DNA of 64,000 nt from Laccaria trichodermophora (taxonomy: Eukaryota > Basidiomycota > Agaricomycetes > Agaricales > Hydnangiaceae): NCBI GenBank assembly GCA_018417955.1, contig JACTVC010000001.1, positions 3,348,001-3,412,000 of the forward strand, in the 5' to 3' direction. The first letter of the stretch is position 1; the number at the start of each line of letters is the position of its first letter. The notes beneath the pieces are model-generated. The model was not told where the DNA came from, made no database searches, and saw only the letters and a list, made by a program, of their open reading frames with translations. The translations under genes were made by a program, and so were the position numbers. Positions 13,021 to 24,200 of this stretch are shown here, piece by piece.

Positions 13021-14060
13021 TCAGAGTGGTGCCATTACTTCGCTATCATTCATTACACCCAATCTTCACCCCCCTTACAGGACACGTGATGTACTCATTT
13101 CAACGTGGCTTTGATCCCATGGAACTTGATTATCTTCGCAAAGGTTAAAGAAGACAAAGGACCTTTAACGCCCGTCCAAAATCGTACTTGCGCATCCAAA
13201 ATGCCCACATCTTCGTCAGTCCATAGTCACGTTGGCGATTCAACAAGACTATCAGATCTGCAAGCGGATCCTGACCATTATAGTCTGCGGTGGATTCAAC
13301 CAGACACGTGTCAGAATGAAAGTATAGGGAGAACTTGAATGAAAGGTAAAACCTCCTTTGCGCAAGGGTCCAAGATTTTTGAGACCTTCCCCACCTTCGC
13401 GATAGATTGTGCATAAGGCATTGTACTGCCCCTTCCGCTCAAGCACGGACTCAACCTCAGGGAGTACGATTTGGTTCGTGGGGTCGCAGGGGCAGATTTT
13501 CCAGAGAATGTGTAGAGCTACACAAAAACCGTGTCCACAACCTACTTTTATGCTGAGCCAGGTTTATCAGAGCCACAGATGAGAAATGGATCCTCACCGC
13601 TAAAGCAGAATCCAAGACCTTGCTACCACATGCACCACCAGCCACAGTCGAAGTTGACGATGATGACAAGGATCGGACGCTGCTCGCCGCCTGCGCTCCA
13701 CGTCCAGCTACTTCTGCGACTAAAGATAGATGTGGCATTTGATTTCGATCCGGAGCGACTTGATCCTCAGGCTGGCACAAAGTGGTCATCGTTACGGGCG
13801 TGGATGGGAAAGAGGCGAGAGAACCAACCAGAGTTGCAATGTATCAGGACTCAGGATGGGCTTCGAGTCCCAGGTCGCTATCGCAGCCGAGAACAACGAG
13901 TTTTTAGTCGATTGAGGACGCCTGTTCTGAGATGGTGGTTGAGAGGAGATAACCAACGCTTGTAGGGCCAACGAGGGTGCTTGTCACGCAAGGGGTCGCA
14001 GGCAATGAATGGTTCCGGCTTTGCAGATAACTGAGTAGGAGCTGAATAAGAACGACAGAA
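13021..14060. other. Block-2 specific spacer without a recognised gene
   Basis: Nearly 1 kb in which I find no supported gene. Open frames such as 13531-13965 (+, 144 codons) and 13457-13789 (-) have no recognisable motif and no second copy in the window to test them. Only about 13200-13280 has a counterpart (5640-5725). It may be part of gene D or Y of block 2, too degraded to recognise, or unrelated inserted DNA. Confidence 0.3.
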
Positions 14061-14359
14061 TGATACTTTATATAATCATCCCAGAAGCGTGCTTACAAGT
14101 GGCCTCCAGATGTCGAAATGGTCCCATCCAATACGGGCGCATAGCCGAATTGACGCAGATCTTTCTTCTGTAAATCTCGCCACTGGGCGAGTGAGATATG
14201 TGAATGTGTATTTTGAGAGGGTGACTCCCTGGCCTTTTGAGATGAGCATTAGAGAGTATAGACCATGAATATGGAGGACACACAAGACAAGCAGCCTCGA
14301 ATGATCAAGCTTTTTCTCTGCCCCATAGCCCGCTGGGCCGAAAAGGTTTCAAAGGTAGT

Positions 14360-14907
14360 GATGGAAACCCGTAGATACGCCGATTCCAAAATCACTAGCA
14401 TCTAATTGAGTGCGTGTTTGGAAACACCCACCGTAGGTGAAGCTTTGATTATCATGAAGACTGGTAAAGTCAACTTTGGACAGTTGAGAATCAGACGGAG
14501 GCTACAAAAGAGGTAATTAGCACGCAGCCCCAGATGAAAAGAAACTGTGATTCTCACCAGTGATATACTGCCAAAATTAAAAGAACATTTGGCCGAACCC
14601 AACATGCTGCAATGCCATCACCTTTCCTTCGTCTGGACATATTGCAAACAGCAAGTCTTTCACTTGAAAACGGTGCCTGAAGACGGTTTTGAATCATTTG
14701 CGAGAGTCCTTTCCGGGAAGTAAGTGCGGGCCTAGAGAGAAGGGAAGCCCGCCAGTCGACTCCGCTAACGTCTGAAAGGAAAATGCAATCTATTCTTCCA
14801 TGAGCTCTCATCAGGATAGATATGAATAGAGCACAGAGATGCGTACCCAGCAATTCTTCCCTGATATCGGCCTCGATAAATCGCAATTCTAGTGCTTTCT
14901 GTGGCAT
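14360..14907 (-). pseudogene. Hypothetical gene X, copy B
   Basis: First exon 14907 to 14847 encodes MPQKALELRFIEADIREELL and ends at a GTACGC donor. Further pieces shared with copy A are RLQAPFSSERLAVCNMSRRR (about 14690-14630) and DSQLSKVDFTSLHDNQS (about 14500-14440). Two diverged copies of the same exon-like pieces argue for a once functional gene. Exon joining is uncertain and no family is recognised. A related spacer, about 14060-14310, lies downstream. Confidence 0.35.
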
Positions 14908-15484
14908 CAAAAGATTGAGCCTGGTTCCAGGTCGATTTTTCATTACAGATAGACTTTGGGAGGCGCGGTTGCCTCTAGGGTCGTGAGTTGAGGCGACGCA
15001 GAAGTTCAGGAATGGGAGATGTGCGCAAGATGTGCGGATGTCGATGATGAGGATGCTCAATGCGATGCGGGAAGGCTTGACGCTAGATTAAGAGGGCAAA
15101 GGACTGCTAAGTTTCGTGACAAGAAAACAATGATCTCCGCTGGTCACTGCTATGAAACGCTTTCAAGGTCGTCCCCGTACGGCTTTCATGGCCGAGACCC
15201 TTCTCCGGGCGTTTAGCCGCTCCAAGATCTCACTTTCTTCCACATATATATGCGGGATAAATCTATCCAGAAACCCTCCTTTCCACGTGAAACCCTGTGG
15301 TTTCTGAATTGGTTAGGCAGAAACCTGGGGTGTTGACATGAAGCGTTGAGGGGTAATACGAGGCAATGTTGTTACTGTTGTGCAGACGGCAGGTGCTCGG
15401 CAAGTACTCAAACAATCTCCGACGTAGGTTTCTGAAAACATAGCCAAACAACATTTGATAGAGGATGGAGGGGGGGTTTCAAAC

Positions 15485-18400
15485 TAGGGACTGTCATGGA
15501 TACACCCGGGTATTAACCGTACCCGATCCACGGATTTTCCCACCCACGGATCAGATAAGGCACGGTACGGATATATCCGTGGGTAAAACGGCCTGAGTGG
15601 CTGAGGACATAGCTTCAGTTATATAAATGGGTGTATCTCATTCATTTCTCATCCGTTCTTTACAAAAAAAATTGCGTTATGAAGCGAAAATTCAGAAGAA
15701 TTCATATTCAAACAAAATTCATTCATATATTATCTAAATTGAGTACATTAAAACTAAAGTTATCCATATATCATAATTTGACATCTTTCCCCTCATATAA
15801 TGCTGCTGTGACTGAGCCTTGATCACAGAGTGTGTTTTGGGGTGTGTATTAGCATGCCTTGGCCACTCTGAAACTTGATATTTAGGTAGAGGCATTGAAA
15901 GAATAATTTTGGTGACATAAAGTGTTACAAAAAGCTATTCAAGAGGAAAAGAAATCATTGTCCATCTTTTTTTCAATCATTTGTGTAACTTTATTGAAGC
16001 CTGGGTAGAGGGGGGATTTAATCCAGGATCCAAGTGCCATTTCTGCTTTGAATGTTTGAGAGTTGATATTGTGCTGGGTGAAATTGATCTGACGGCGACC
16101 AGTGGAGAATGCTCGCTCTGCATCCACAGAAGTAGCTGCAACAAATGTTGAAAATAAAGGAAAATAAGTGTGAATAATGGTGCTTACCTGGGGCTGAGCA
16201 GAAATCAGAACCCATTCGTGAGAGTCGTGGTCGGGACTGTGATGCATTGTGCCAGTACATCATATAACCTCCCATTTCCTTGATTGTTTCTGTTGCTACC
16301 CTGGGTTCATCAAGGTAAGTTTGAATGTGGTCCTTGACAAACTGATTTTCTTTTGGTGCATATCGTGATCGCTTTGGCTAAAAATTCAATTGAATAACAG
16401 GATTTCAAAAATATTTTTACCAATTACCTTGTTTTCCTCCTCTCTCAGCTCATTCTCCTCTTCACCTGCATATACACTGTCCCAGTAATCACATACTATA
16501 CTCTTTATAGACTTGATTTGTTGGAGGTCATGACCATGGTCTTGAAACCATTTGAGTTTGCGATCAGGACACATCACTGGTGAATATATAAGAAATAAAT
16601 GTAGAAATTAAGCTGGATTCTTACCAATGGCGACTATATAAATATCACAGGCTCCAGAAAAGGCAGAATACTTATCAACAAGAAGAACTGCAGCATGACA
16701 AGCAACCCGAACAACATTGGCAGGGTTGTTCTCCTGATCATCTCTTGCAGCAATCAGCCCTTCACGTAAGGTTTCTAGAGTTGGGAGAACATCCACAACA
16801 AGTGGTGTTTCTGCAACTGAGAAGATTTTTGTAATGTCACTAAAAAGCTGGTAAAGTGGAATATTTAGATTTCAATCTTGAATACTAAATAAAACATACC
16901 AGGAGAACCTCTTGCACATCAGAAGCAATTTCCCATTGTTCTTCTGTTAAACGATATGCTTGTAGTCCATTCGATGATACAGCTGTAAGTTGCTCAATAA
17001 TGTCGCGGAAATAGAAATGAGCATCCAAGCATTCAAGATCGTAATTCCACCGAGTTGGAACCCGTCGGGTGAGTGCCCTTCGCTGGCCATGTAACTCTTC
17101 ATCTGCGGAAACCAACCTCTCAAACTTCTCTTTCAGAACAGCATTGTCATGAACACGGCGAGCAAGGCCAGCAACCTACATGAAATTAAAAACTGCATAG
17201 GAGGTGGGAATGAAACTCACCTTTGGAAAAATCTGAAGAGCTACTTTTTCTTCTCCTGAGTCAATGATAATCCCATTGGCTGCCATTTGCTGAATTGCCT
17301 TCTCTCTCAATGTCTTTGCCACCTTTTCATTGTGTACCGTTTGCCCCTCATCATTCTCTGCTTCATCTTCCTCAACATCTGCCTCTTCAATGACTGCAAT
17401 CTCCTCCTCATCCTCTGAATCATCACCCTGTTCAAGAACAATTTCCTCTCCTTCACTAAAATCCTCAACCTCTCCTGCTCGACGAAATCCTGCACCCACA
17501 TTCTTTGTACCTGCAGTAACTTTGACACTCTTCTTTCGCTTTGGTTTTTTGAAAAAGAAGGATATAAATATCTGTGAATGAAATGAGGCTGAGTTAATAA
17601 AATATTGAGAAATATATATAGCATCACCTTAGCAATCAAATTTACAATGTGAGCCAGACAGCGAAGCCGAGCATCTTCTCCCCAGAATGTTGGTATTTTC
17701 TTAGGAAGTACCCTTGCTAAGGAATCACAGTTTGATGCATTATCCATGCAAAGTGAAAACAGCTTGACCAAAGATCAGAAATTGGATAAATAGAGATCAA
17801 AGAAATGCACACCAGTTCAGTAAGACCAAAACGTTCCAAACAATCAAAAACAACCTGGGCTAAATACTCTCCATCATGCCTTTGTTTGAGGCTAAAAAGT
17901 GAGTCAGTTTAAACTAAGATGCTAACCAACTTATTTATTCATACCGTATAAATTCCAGTATTGCACGATGAATTGAACCATTCTGATACCAAACCACAAC
18001 AAGCCAAGATATGATGAGACAATTGGAGAGGTCCAACCATCAAGTACAAGGTGGATAGCACTGTTTAGTGACTGTCCTTTCATTAGCAACTTGAATTTAT
18101 TGGATAAGAAAAAAAACAGTACCTTGAAGTAATTCTTGACATGAATTGACATGTCAAGATAAATTTGATTGAGATCACGGCTGATTGTATTGGGACTGTG
18201 AGCTGCAGTTCCAGGGCGAAGCATTTGGACCTCCTTCAGATAGTCAGGATCAGAGACCATGTTAAATGGACGTGCACTGGTAGCACAGCGCTGTGCAAGT
18301 AGAGCTCGATGACCTGCTACAGAGTATGGTATAGGAGTGTCATCCTTCGGTTGCTTCTTGGAGATCCCCTGTGCCTGAAGACACACATTCATCCCTTTCA

Positions 18401-19126
18401 ACATGTTACTAGTACCTTCTGCAGTCTTTGAACGTGGCCGAACAACTGCAGGATGCTTATCTGGACGTGACTTGCATCTAAACACGTAAGAGAGAGAGAG
18501 AGGCTCTCTCTTGGATCCAAAATTACGCTGGAGGGAGACTGAATAATGGTCGTATGCATCAGAACGCCATGTTGTCTTGGCAGCAGCTACACAAAAGAAT
18601 TTACAATTTTTTTTAAAGTTAAAATGCCAAGGACTCACCAATTATGTCCTCATCTGACAACTCCCAGACCTCCAAGTCACTCTGTTTATTGATTCCAGGT
18701 GCTGCAGCACGTTGGCGACGTTTTATTGGTGATACTAGTACTGGAGGAGCTGAAATATCCTTGTCTAAGCTGTTTGTGTCGTCATCAGATGGGAAATTGA
18801 ATTTTTCTGGTGAAGGGCTTGTGTGATGGCTGGGAGCAAAGGGCAGGTTACAATTTGGACCCCTTCCGCGAGCAGCAGGGACAGGGAGTCGTTGCGATGG
18901 CATAGCGTCGTGGGGGCAAGAGGCAAAGGGAGCTGAGGACACAGATAACACACTCTTATCTATTCAGGGCAGGTACGCTCAAAATATCTCAAAGACATCT
19001 AAAAATATATAATTTACCCACGGATACCTGCGGATAGTCCGGGTAGTTACCCGAATCCATCAATTGTATCCAAATATGGGTGGATTTCGGGTTTACCCGG
19101 GATTAGCCTATCCGTGACAGTCCCTA
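15485..19126 (-). mobile_element. hAT DNA transposon, apparently complete
   Basis: Terminal inverted repeats are TAGGGACTGTCATGGATA at 15485 and, reversed, TAGGGACTGTCACGGATA at 19126. The target duplication TTTCAAAC is perfect: 15477-15484 and 19127-19134, 8 bp as expected for hAT. Subterminal A/T-rich and CGGATA/CCGTGGGTA-like motifs recur at both ends. It encodes a spliced transposase on the reverse strand with the catalytic motifs present, so it may be autonomous. It inserted into a MITE, giving a relative age order. Confidence 0.9.
15939..18951 (-). CDS. hAT family transposase (BED finger, RNase H-like, dimerisation region)
   Basis: Multi-exon reverse-strand gene read from about 18951 to the stop at 15939. 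The N-terminal exon is Ser/Pro rich; after an intron at about 18640-18592 come TTWRSDAYDHYSVSLQRNFG and YVFRCKSRPDKHPAVVRPRS, a BED-type zinc-finger region. Then LVLDGWTSPIVSSYLGLLWF (first catalytic Asp), LCMDNASNCDSLARVLPKK with ARLRCLAHIVNLIAK (second Asp and the C..H pair), an acidic spacer, RRVPTRWNYDLECLDAHF, and finally ATSVDAERAFSTGRRQINF, with the third catalytic Glu in the hAT C-terminal region. Introns are 45-60 bp with GT/AG ends. I find no in-frame stop in the recognised exons. The exact start (18951 or an internal Met) is not certain. Confidence 0.75.
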
Positions 19127-19201
19127 TTTCAAACCGACGACGAGAGACCCCTTGGTTTCTGGCGGAAAGGGGGTTTCTGATTAGATTTATCCATATATGC
19201 G

Positions 19202-19960
19202 CGCTTCAACCACATCCATTATTCAACAATTATTGACAAATTTCTTTTGCTCCGACCTTGCTCTTGCCTTGCTCCGACCTCAGGTGTTACTTATCATGCT
19301 CCCCGTCCTTCATCATCGCCGTCTGCCTTCCTTGCCGAGGTTCCTGCCCAGCTTGTTGACGAAGCACATCAACCCTGATAGGCGAAATACCCCACAGTTA
19401 TGCAGGGGGTAATGATCGTCATTCATTCCTCAATACTCGATTGAATTCAATGAGAAGACGTACTACTTGTCACTCTCCGAACGCGAGGGCAAAGGGCTCG
19501 CGGGAAATGGTCTCAAAGTCGCCATGGGGTTGGTTTGACATGATCCAAAGTACGTCGTTGCCGCCTACATTTCAAGGCGACCAACCTACTTACTAACTCA
19601 TCATACAGTGTATAAACCCAATGAGGTACAAGGCTCAGTACCCTCCCCGCGTAACACATGCCTTACGACGATATTACTAGGTCGCAATCGTCCTGCAAGG
19701 CCGTCAAGCCGGTTGGAAGGTTGTAGTTATCAAGCAGCTGGATGAACGGTCGAGCCTGGGTCGAACGAGCACCCGTTTCCGCACGCAATCGTTGCTGGCA
19801 TTAAGCACTAGTACCCACAAGGCGTATTCGAAACCTCATGCTTGTAAGAAAAGTGACGGTGTCGATTTAGTCGGGGAAAGCACAAAAGCCTCTACTGAAG
19901 CTTGGAATTCCACTTCGTACGTGAATCTCCCTTGAACCGCAACAATCCAATGACAGATCA
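19202..19960 (+). pseudogene. Hypothetical gene M, copy C
   Basis: It begins after the MITE target site with CGCTTCAAC, then short-reads the start region (TCATGCTCCCCGTCC near 19286 replaces ATGCCATC...). It keeps PRFLPSLLTK-type sequence in a shifted frame, LDEFNEKTYYLSLSEREGK-like and GKGLAGNGLKVAMG (about 19440-19525), an intron ending at 19680, and VVIKQLDERSSLGRTS (19727-19775). Several frame changes and stops separate these. Family unknown. Confidence 0.4.
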
Positions 19961-20007
19961 TCCGCCTCTTCTTTTAAAGCACTGAACAAGCTCTTCACAT
20001 AAACCTC

Positions 20008-20432
20008 ATGTCTGACGGCTTTACATTTATCACAGACACGGGACCAACCGTCATATCACGCCAGCCAATGGCATTGCCGAACCCGCAACAACAGTTTGGT
20101 TTGGGAACGGGAATACTACCATGCGACAGTCAGCTGCGGGTGGCGGTCTTTTTGGAGGCACTACAATGGCGCAACAACCAGCTGCAGTTGGAGGTCTCTT
20201 TGGAATACTACAAACATGCAACAGCCAGCCACAAGTGGGGGCTTGTTCGGTATAACTTCGACCACGCAATAACCAGCCACGAGTAGCAGGTTATATTCGG
20301 AAGCACATCCACCACCCAACGGCCAGCTACGGGTATCAGATAGTACGTTTACAACCCAGCAACCAGCTGGTATTGGTTTTTTCGGCGAGCCAACAGCCAG
20401 CTACGACTGGCCGTCTTTTGGGAGCACAACGG
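20008..20432 (+). pseudogene. Nup54 FG-repeat remnant, copy C
   Basis: It encodes GTGP.VISRQPMALPNPQQQF, then shifting-frame FG repeats: GGLFGGTTMAQQPAAVGGLF near 20140-20210 and further GLF-type repeats to 20430. At about 20432 the sequence switches without a gap to exon 2 of the MFRGGPF gene, so the Nup54 C-terminal domain, the whole Rho-G gene and the first MFRGGPF exon are gone. Confidence 0.6.
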
Positions 20433-20815
20433 CCACGTCTCATAAGCCACCGACAATCAACGGACTTCACAGAGGTGAATGCCCACCCCGATTTGCTGGC
20501 TTTTTGTGCAGGTGGGAACAGCGGGAAGCAGGTTAGTGATTGTTTCCTTGGTTGTATTGGCTATCAGTCGGCTGACTACGGCAATGCTAAGACACGACAC
20601 TCAACATATGGAGAAAATCTATGTTTTCAATGTCAACGATGAGAAAAGCTATGAAAAAAATGGAATGATTAAGACAGCAATACTACATACATCTGGAAGG
20701 AAGTGATGCAACTTTATCAACAACGCCGGTCAGAGACGTACTAGGTACCGAAGGAGTGACAGCCGTTAATCAATATTGTCTGCAGTCGACCGGTCGAGAT
20801 TCTAGGTCAGATTCA
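20433..20815 (+). pseudogene. 'MFRGGPF' gene remnant, copy C
   Basis: It starts inside exon 2 at CGTCTCATAAGCCACCGACA, continues through DPDLLAFC-like sequence, the conserved GTTAGTGA donor (20532), the GCTGACTACGGCAATGCTAAG acceptor region (20571-20591) and MEKIYVFNVNDEKSYEK (20608 on). Indels after 20645 break the frame (N.KNGMIKTAI), and a stop replaces the Gln codon at about 20742 (TACTAGGTACC). Non-functional. Confidence 0.65.
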
Positions 20816-21256
20816 TGAGCAGATTCGTCCGCCATATGTGCTACTTATATATTTGATGGGTGTTACAGGAAGGTTGATCGAGACGGCAGAAAGGGATGTT
20901 CACATGCTTTGGGAATGAGCAATGTGGAAATGTGCGTTGATTAGACAGTGTACTACGAAGAAAGTAGACTGACTAAATACTAAGAGGCAAGAAGAGATTA
21001 TACCAGAGACAGACATGCATAAGAGGATGAATGGAAGAAAGGAAAGGTGACAAGTAAACGCGGCGTCCAAGAAAACACAAAGAGGGAAGGACTGCGAGAG
21101 AAGGGGAGGAAGAGGGAACTAAGATAATGTAGACAAGAGCGGCCACAACACATTGAATGTGTCGCATAGGAGAGGGCGTGTCCGTAATCGTGTCGGACAA
21201 TGGGTTCGCGATGCTCACTTGATGAACTGCGTTGTGTCAACGTTTCGCGAATTGTG
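20816..21256. other. Spacer between MFRGGPF-C and NLR-1; possible 3' exon of NLR-1
   Basis: No independent gene is supported. The last NLR-1 exon contains a GTATGTAAC donor-like site at about 21268, and NLR-2 has GTACGTAAC at the same place, so a further 3' exon could lie here on the reverse strand. A pyrimidine-rich tract (reverse strand, 21120-21000) would fit an intron. I cannot place the acceptor. Confidence 0.3.
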
Positions 21257-24200
21257 TTACATACCAAAATCTGGTGCAACAGGCCCATCCGAAACCACGA
21301 CAGAGGGAGTGATGCGATGAGAGCCTTCGAGTTTGACCTCTGTACGACAACCAGATGGTGTCACATGTGTAAGGGACATGTATTCACTTCTCTCCAGCAG
21401 CGTACTGGGTATCTCCAACTTGACGATTTGGCATACATTGGAGTACGAGAGACTTTTTGGCTTTGCCACGCCGATCAATGACTGTATCCAGGATTGCCTG
21501 TTTTCGCAGCTTGAAATCAATGACCAACACGAAACGACCTCGACGTGTATCTGAGGAGGCAGAGTTGCATCCTCCCCAAGGAACTCAAACTCTGCACTTG
21601 GAAGGGTATCAAGCAGCTCTATACCAGCCTCTCGAGCGTGTGGGTCATCTACGTTGAACCCCCACCAAACGACACCGTAGCTGTCGCCCTGGGTAATCCG
21701 TGATCCATAGTTTCTCGTTTCCAGTTGCAAGGAAGACTCTGCTCCCACATGCCCTGAAAACATAGCCTTGATGGATGGTAACCCAAACCCCGCAGAGCCC
21801 GAAAAGCCAAGTGCGGAGCTGCTCTGCCGTGTTGTGACTTCCGTGCTCTCGATACCTATAGCAGGAGTCCGAGAAGGTTTGATTGCATCCACACTTGTTA
21901 GTTCCTGCTTGGTGTCTATCACCACTCTAGCGTAGACCTGCTCGTAACCCGTGGTCGATGTGGCTCGGCGGCCTTGGAATTTCAACTTTTTGAACTCTAC
22001 ACATGACTTTGGAAGTTGTTTCAGTTTTGAGCGAGGAGGAGAAGACTTTTGAACACGTTACACGTAAGCAACCTTCTTGCGAAATGAGAGTATACAACTT
22101 ACCTGTATTATAAGCCTTCCGTTGACTTGCAGCTCCTGGAAAACTTTTGGTGATGTGGTGTCCACAACAGTAGCATAGATCTTGGCTTGAGCGTCAAAGG
22201 AAACAGCCGGCAATGACAATGTCAAGCTACTGTCTGCCGGATCATCAGGATCCTCATGATCTGGATTCCCACTGTTGTCGCCCTCACGGTCCCCAGATTT
22301 CTTGACCTCACCTTTGTCATTCCTTTCATCATCTGCATCTTTCTCATCAGAATCGCTCCCTTTCAATTCGTCTCCACTGAAGCCTGAAGGAGCAGAGGTC
22401 GTCCCACCCCGGTCACCCCAAGAACTTCCTTGTGCCGCACTGGAGACAGCCTGAATCGAAGTTGGTCCAACAGCAGAATGGATATCAGCATATCGCTCTG
22501 TGCGAGAGAAGACGAGCTCATCCCAGCTCAGAATAGTTTCATCCTTTTTGAATACAGGTATCTGGTACATGGAGGAGGGTGTGAAAAGTGCCCCTGGAAG
22601 TGGAGAGAGTATCTTTCCAAGTTTGGTAACAAGGAACTCAGCTCTTTGAGTGATGTCCATGGAACAGAATACATGGATCTCTGGTAGATACCCTATTCCT
22701 GACCGCATGAGGGCCTCGTTGAAACCAGCTAAGACAGCATACTCCAGCCTGGAAATTTGGAATTCATCAAAGGCTGCTTCAATGGCCATCTCCTTGCCCT
22801 TTATACCCTCAAGTGCACTCTCTGCAGCTATAATGCAATGCTTGCCAGTTACAGACTCATCAGTTGGTGATTCCACCTCATCCTGAGTGTGTAGCTTCAT
22901 ACTGGAGGTGAATTTGATGTTTTCTGACGTATCTTGTATGGTATGAAGTGAAAATGCTGATTGAGGATTTGGAAAAGCCTGAGACTTAGAAGATATGTTG
23001 GGTGGATCAGGTGCAGCATTCCAGTTGTCTATACTAGTCATGTAGACAGATTTTGGGTTGACATCTGCACCCTTTTCTATCAGCAGCTTTGCAATTTTCT
23101 TATGGCTGCTGTATGATGCTGCTTGGAGTGCAGTTCCATAGTGACCTCCCTGTGCATTTACATCTGCACCCTTTTCAATCAGCAGCTTTGCAATTGCTTC
23201 ATAGCCTTTAGCTGATGCTGCCTGGAGTGCTGTTTCATACTCTCCTCCCTGTGCATTTACATCTGCACCCTTTTCTATCAGCAACTTTGCAATTTTCTTG
23301 TGGCTGCCGTATGATGCTGCTTGGAGTGCAGTTCCATAGTGACCTCCCTGTGCATTTACATCTGTGCCCTTTTCTATCAGCAGCTTTGCAATTCCCTCAT
23401 GGCCTCCATATGATGCTGCCTGTAGTGCATTTCCATAGTAACCTCTCTGTGCATTTACATCTGCACCCTTTTCAATCAGCAGCTTTGCAATTGCTTCATA
23501 GCCTTTAGCTGATGCTGCCTGGAGTGCTGTTCCATACTCTCCTCCCTGTGCATTGACATCTGCACCCTTTTCAATCAGCAGCTCTGCAATTGCTTCATAG
23601 CCTTTAGCTGATGCTGCCTGGAGTGCAGTTCCATAGTGACCTCCCTGTGCATTTACATCTGTGCCCTTTTCTATCAGCAGCTTTGCAATTCCCTCATGGC
23701 CTCCATATGATGCTGCCTGTAGTGCATTTTCATAGTGGCCTCCCTGTACATTTACATCTGCAGCCTTTTCTAGAGGCAGCTTTGCAATTGCTTCATCACC
23801 TTTGACTAATGCTGTCTGGAGTGCTGTTCCATACTCTCCTCCCTGTGCATTTACATCTGCACCCTGTTCTATCAGCAGCTTTACAATACCCTCATGGCCT
23901 CCATACAATGCTGCCTGTAGTGCATTTCTATAGTGACCTCCCTGTGCATTTACATCTGCACTCTTTTCTAGAGGCAGCTTTGCAATTTTCTCAGGGCTGC
24001 TGTATGATGCTGCCTGAAGTGCATTTCCCCAATTGCCTTCATGTGCATTTACATCTGCTCCCATTTCTAGCAAATGATGTGATACTTCAGTAAGTCCAGC
24101 CAGAGCTGCATAATATAGTGGTTTAGCAGTCTGATCCCTCTGTCTTTGTAACTCTCTCATGCCAAAGTTGTCTATATTGCAAAGTCGAACCCAGTTGAGA

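Larger units (their letters stand above)
15246..19201. mobile_element. TIR MITE with 9-bp TSD, split by a hAT element
   Basis: Left end GGATAAATCTATCCAGAAAC (from 15255) and right end, read in reverse, GGATAAATCTAATCAGAAAC (from 19192) form a near-perfect terminal inverted repeat. ATATATGCG flanks both sides (15246-15254 and 19193-19201), a 9-bp target duplication. Without the hAT inside, the element is about 288 bp and noncoding. A 9-bp TSD is typical of Mutator-like elements, so a MULE-type MITE is likely. It landed in the conserved 5' region of gene M, block 3. Confidence 0.8.

Noticed and set aside
13457..13965. Opposed ORFs of 110 and 144 codons
   Set aside because: No motif, no paralogue in the window, no plausible introns; cannot be told from chance.
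23215..24093. Forward ORFs of 60-97 codons opposite the ankyrin region (HLHLHPFLSAALQ-type)
   Set aside because: Mirror frames of the 99-bp ankyrin repeats on the other strand; they repeat with the same period and appear also at 46390-47007.
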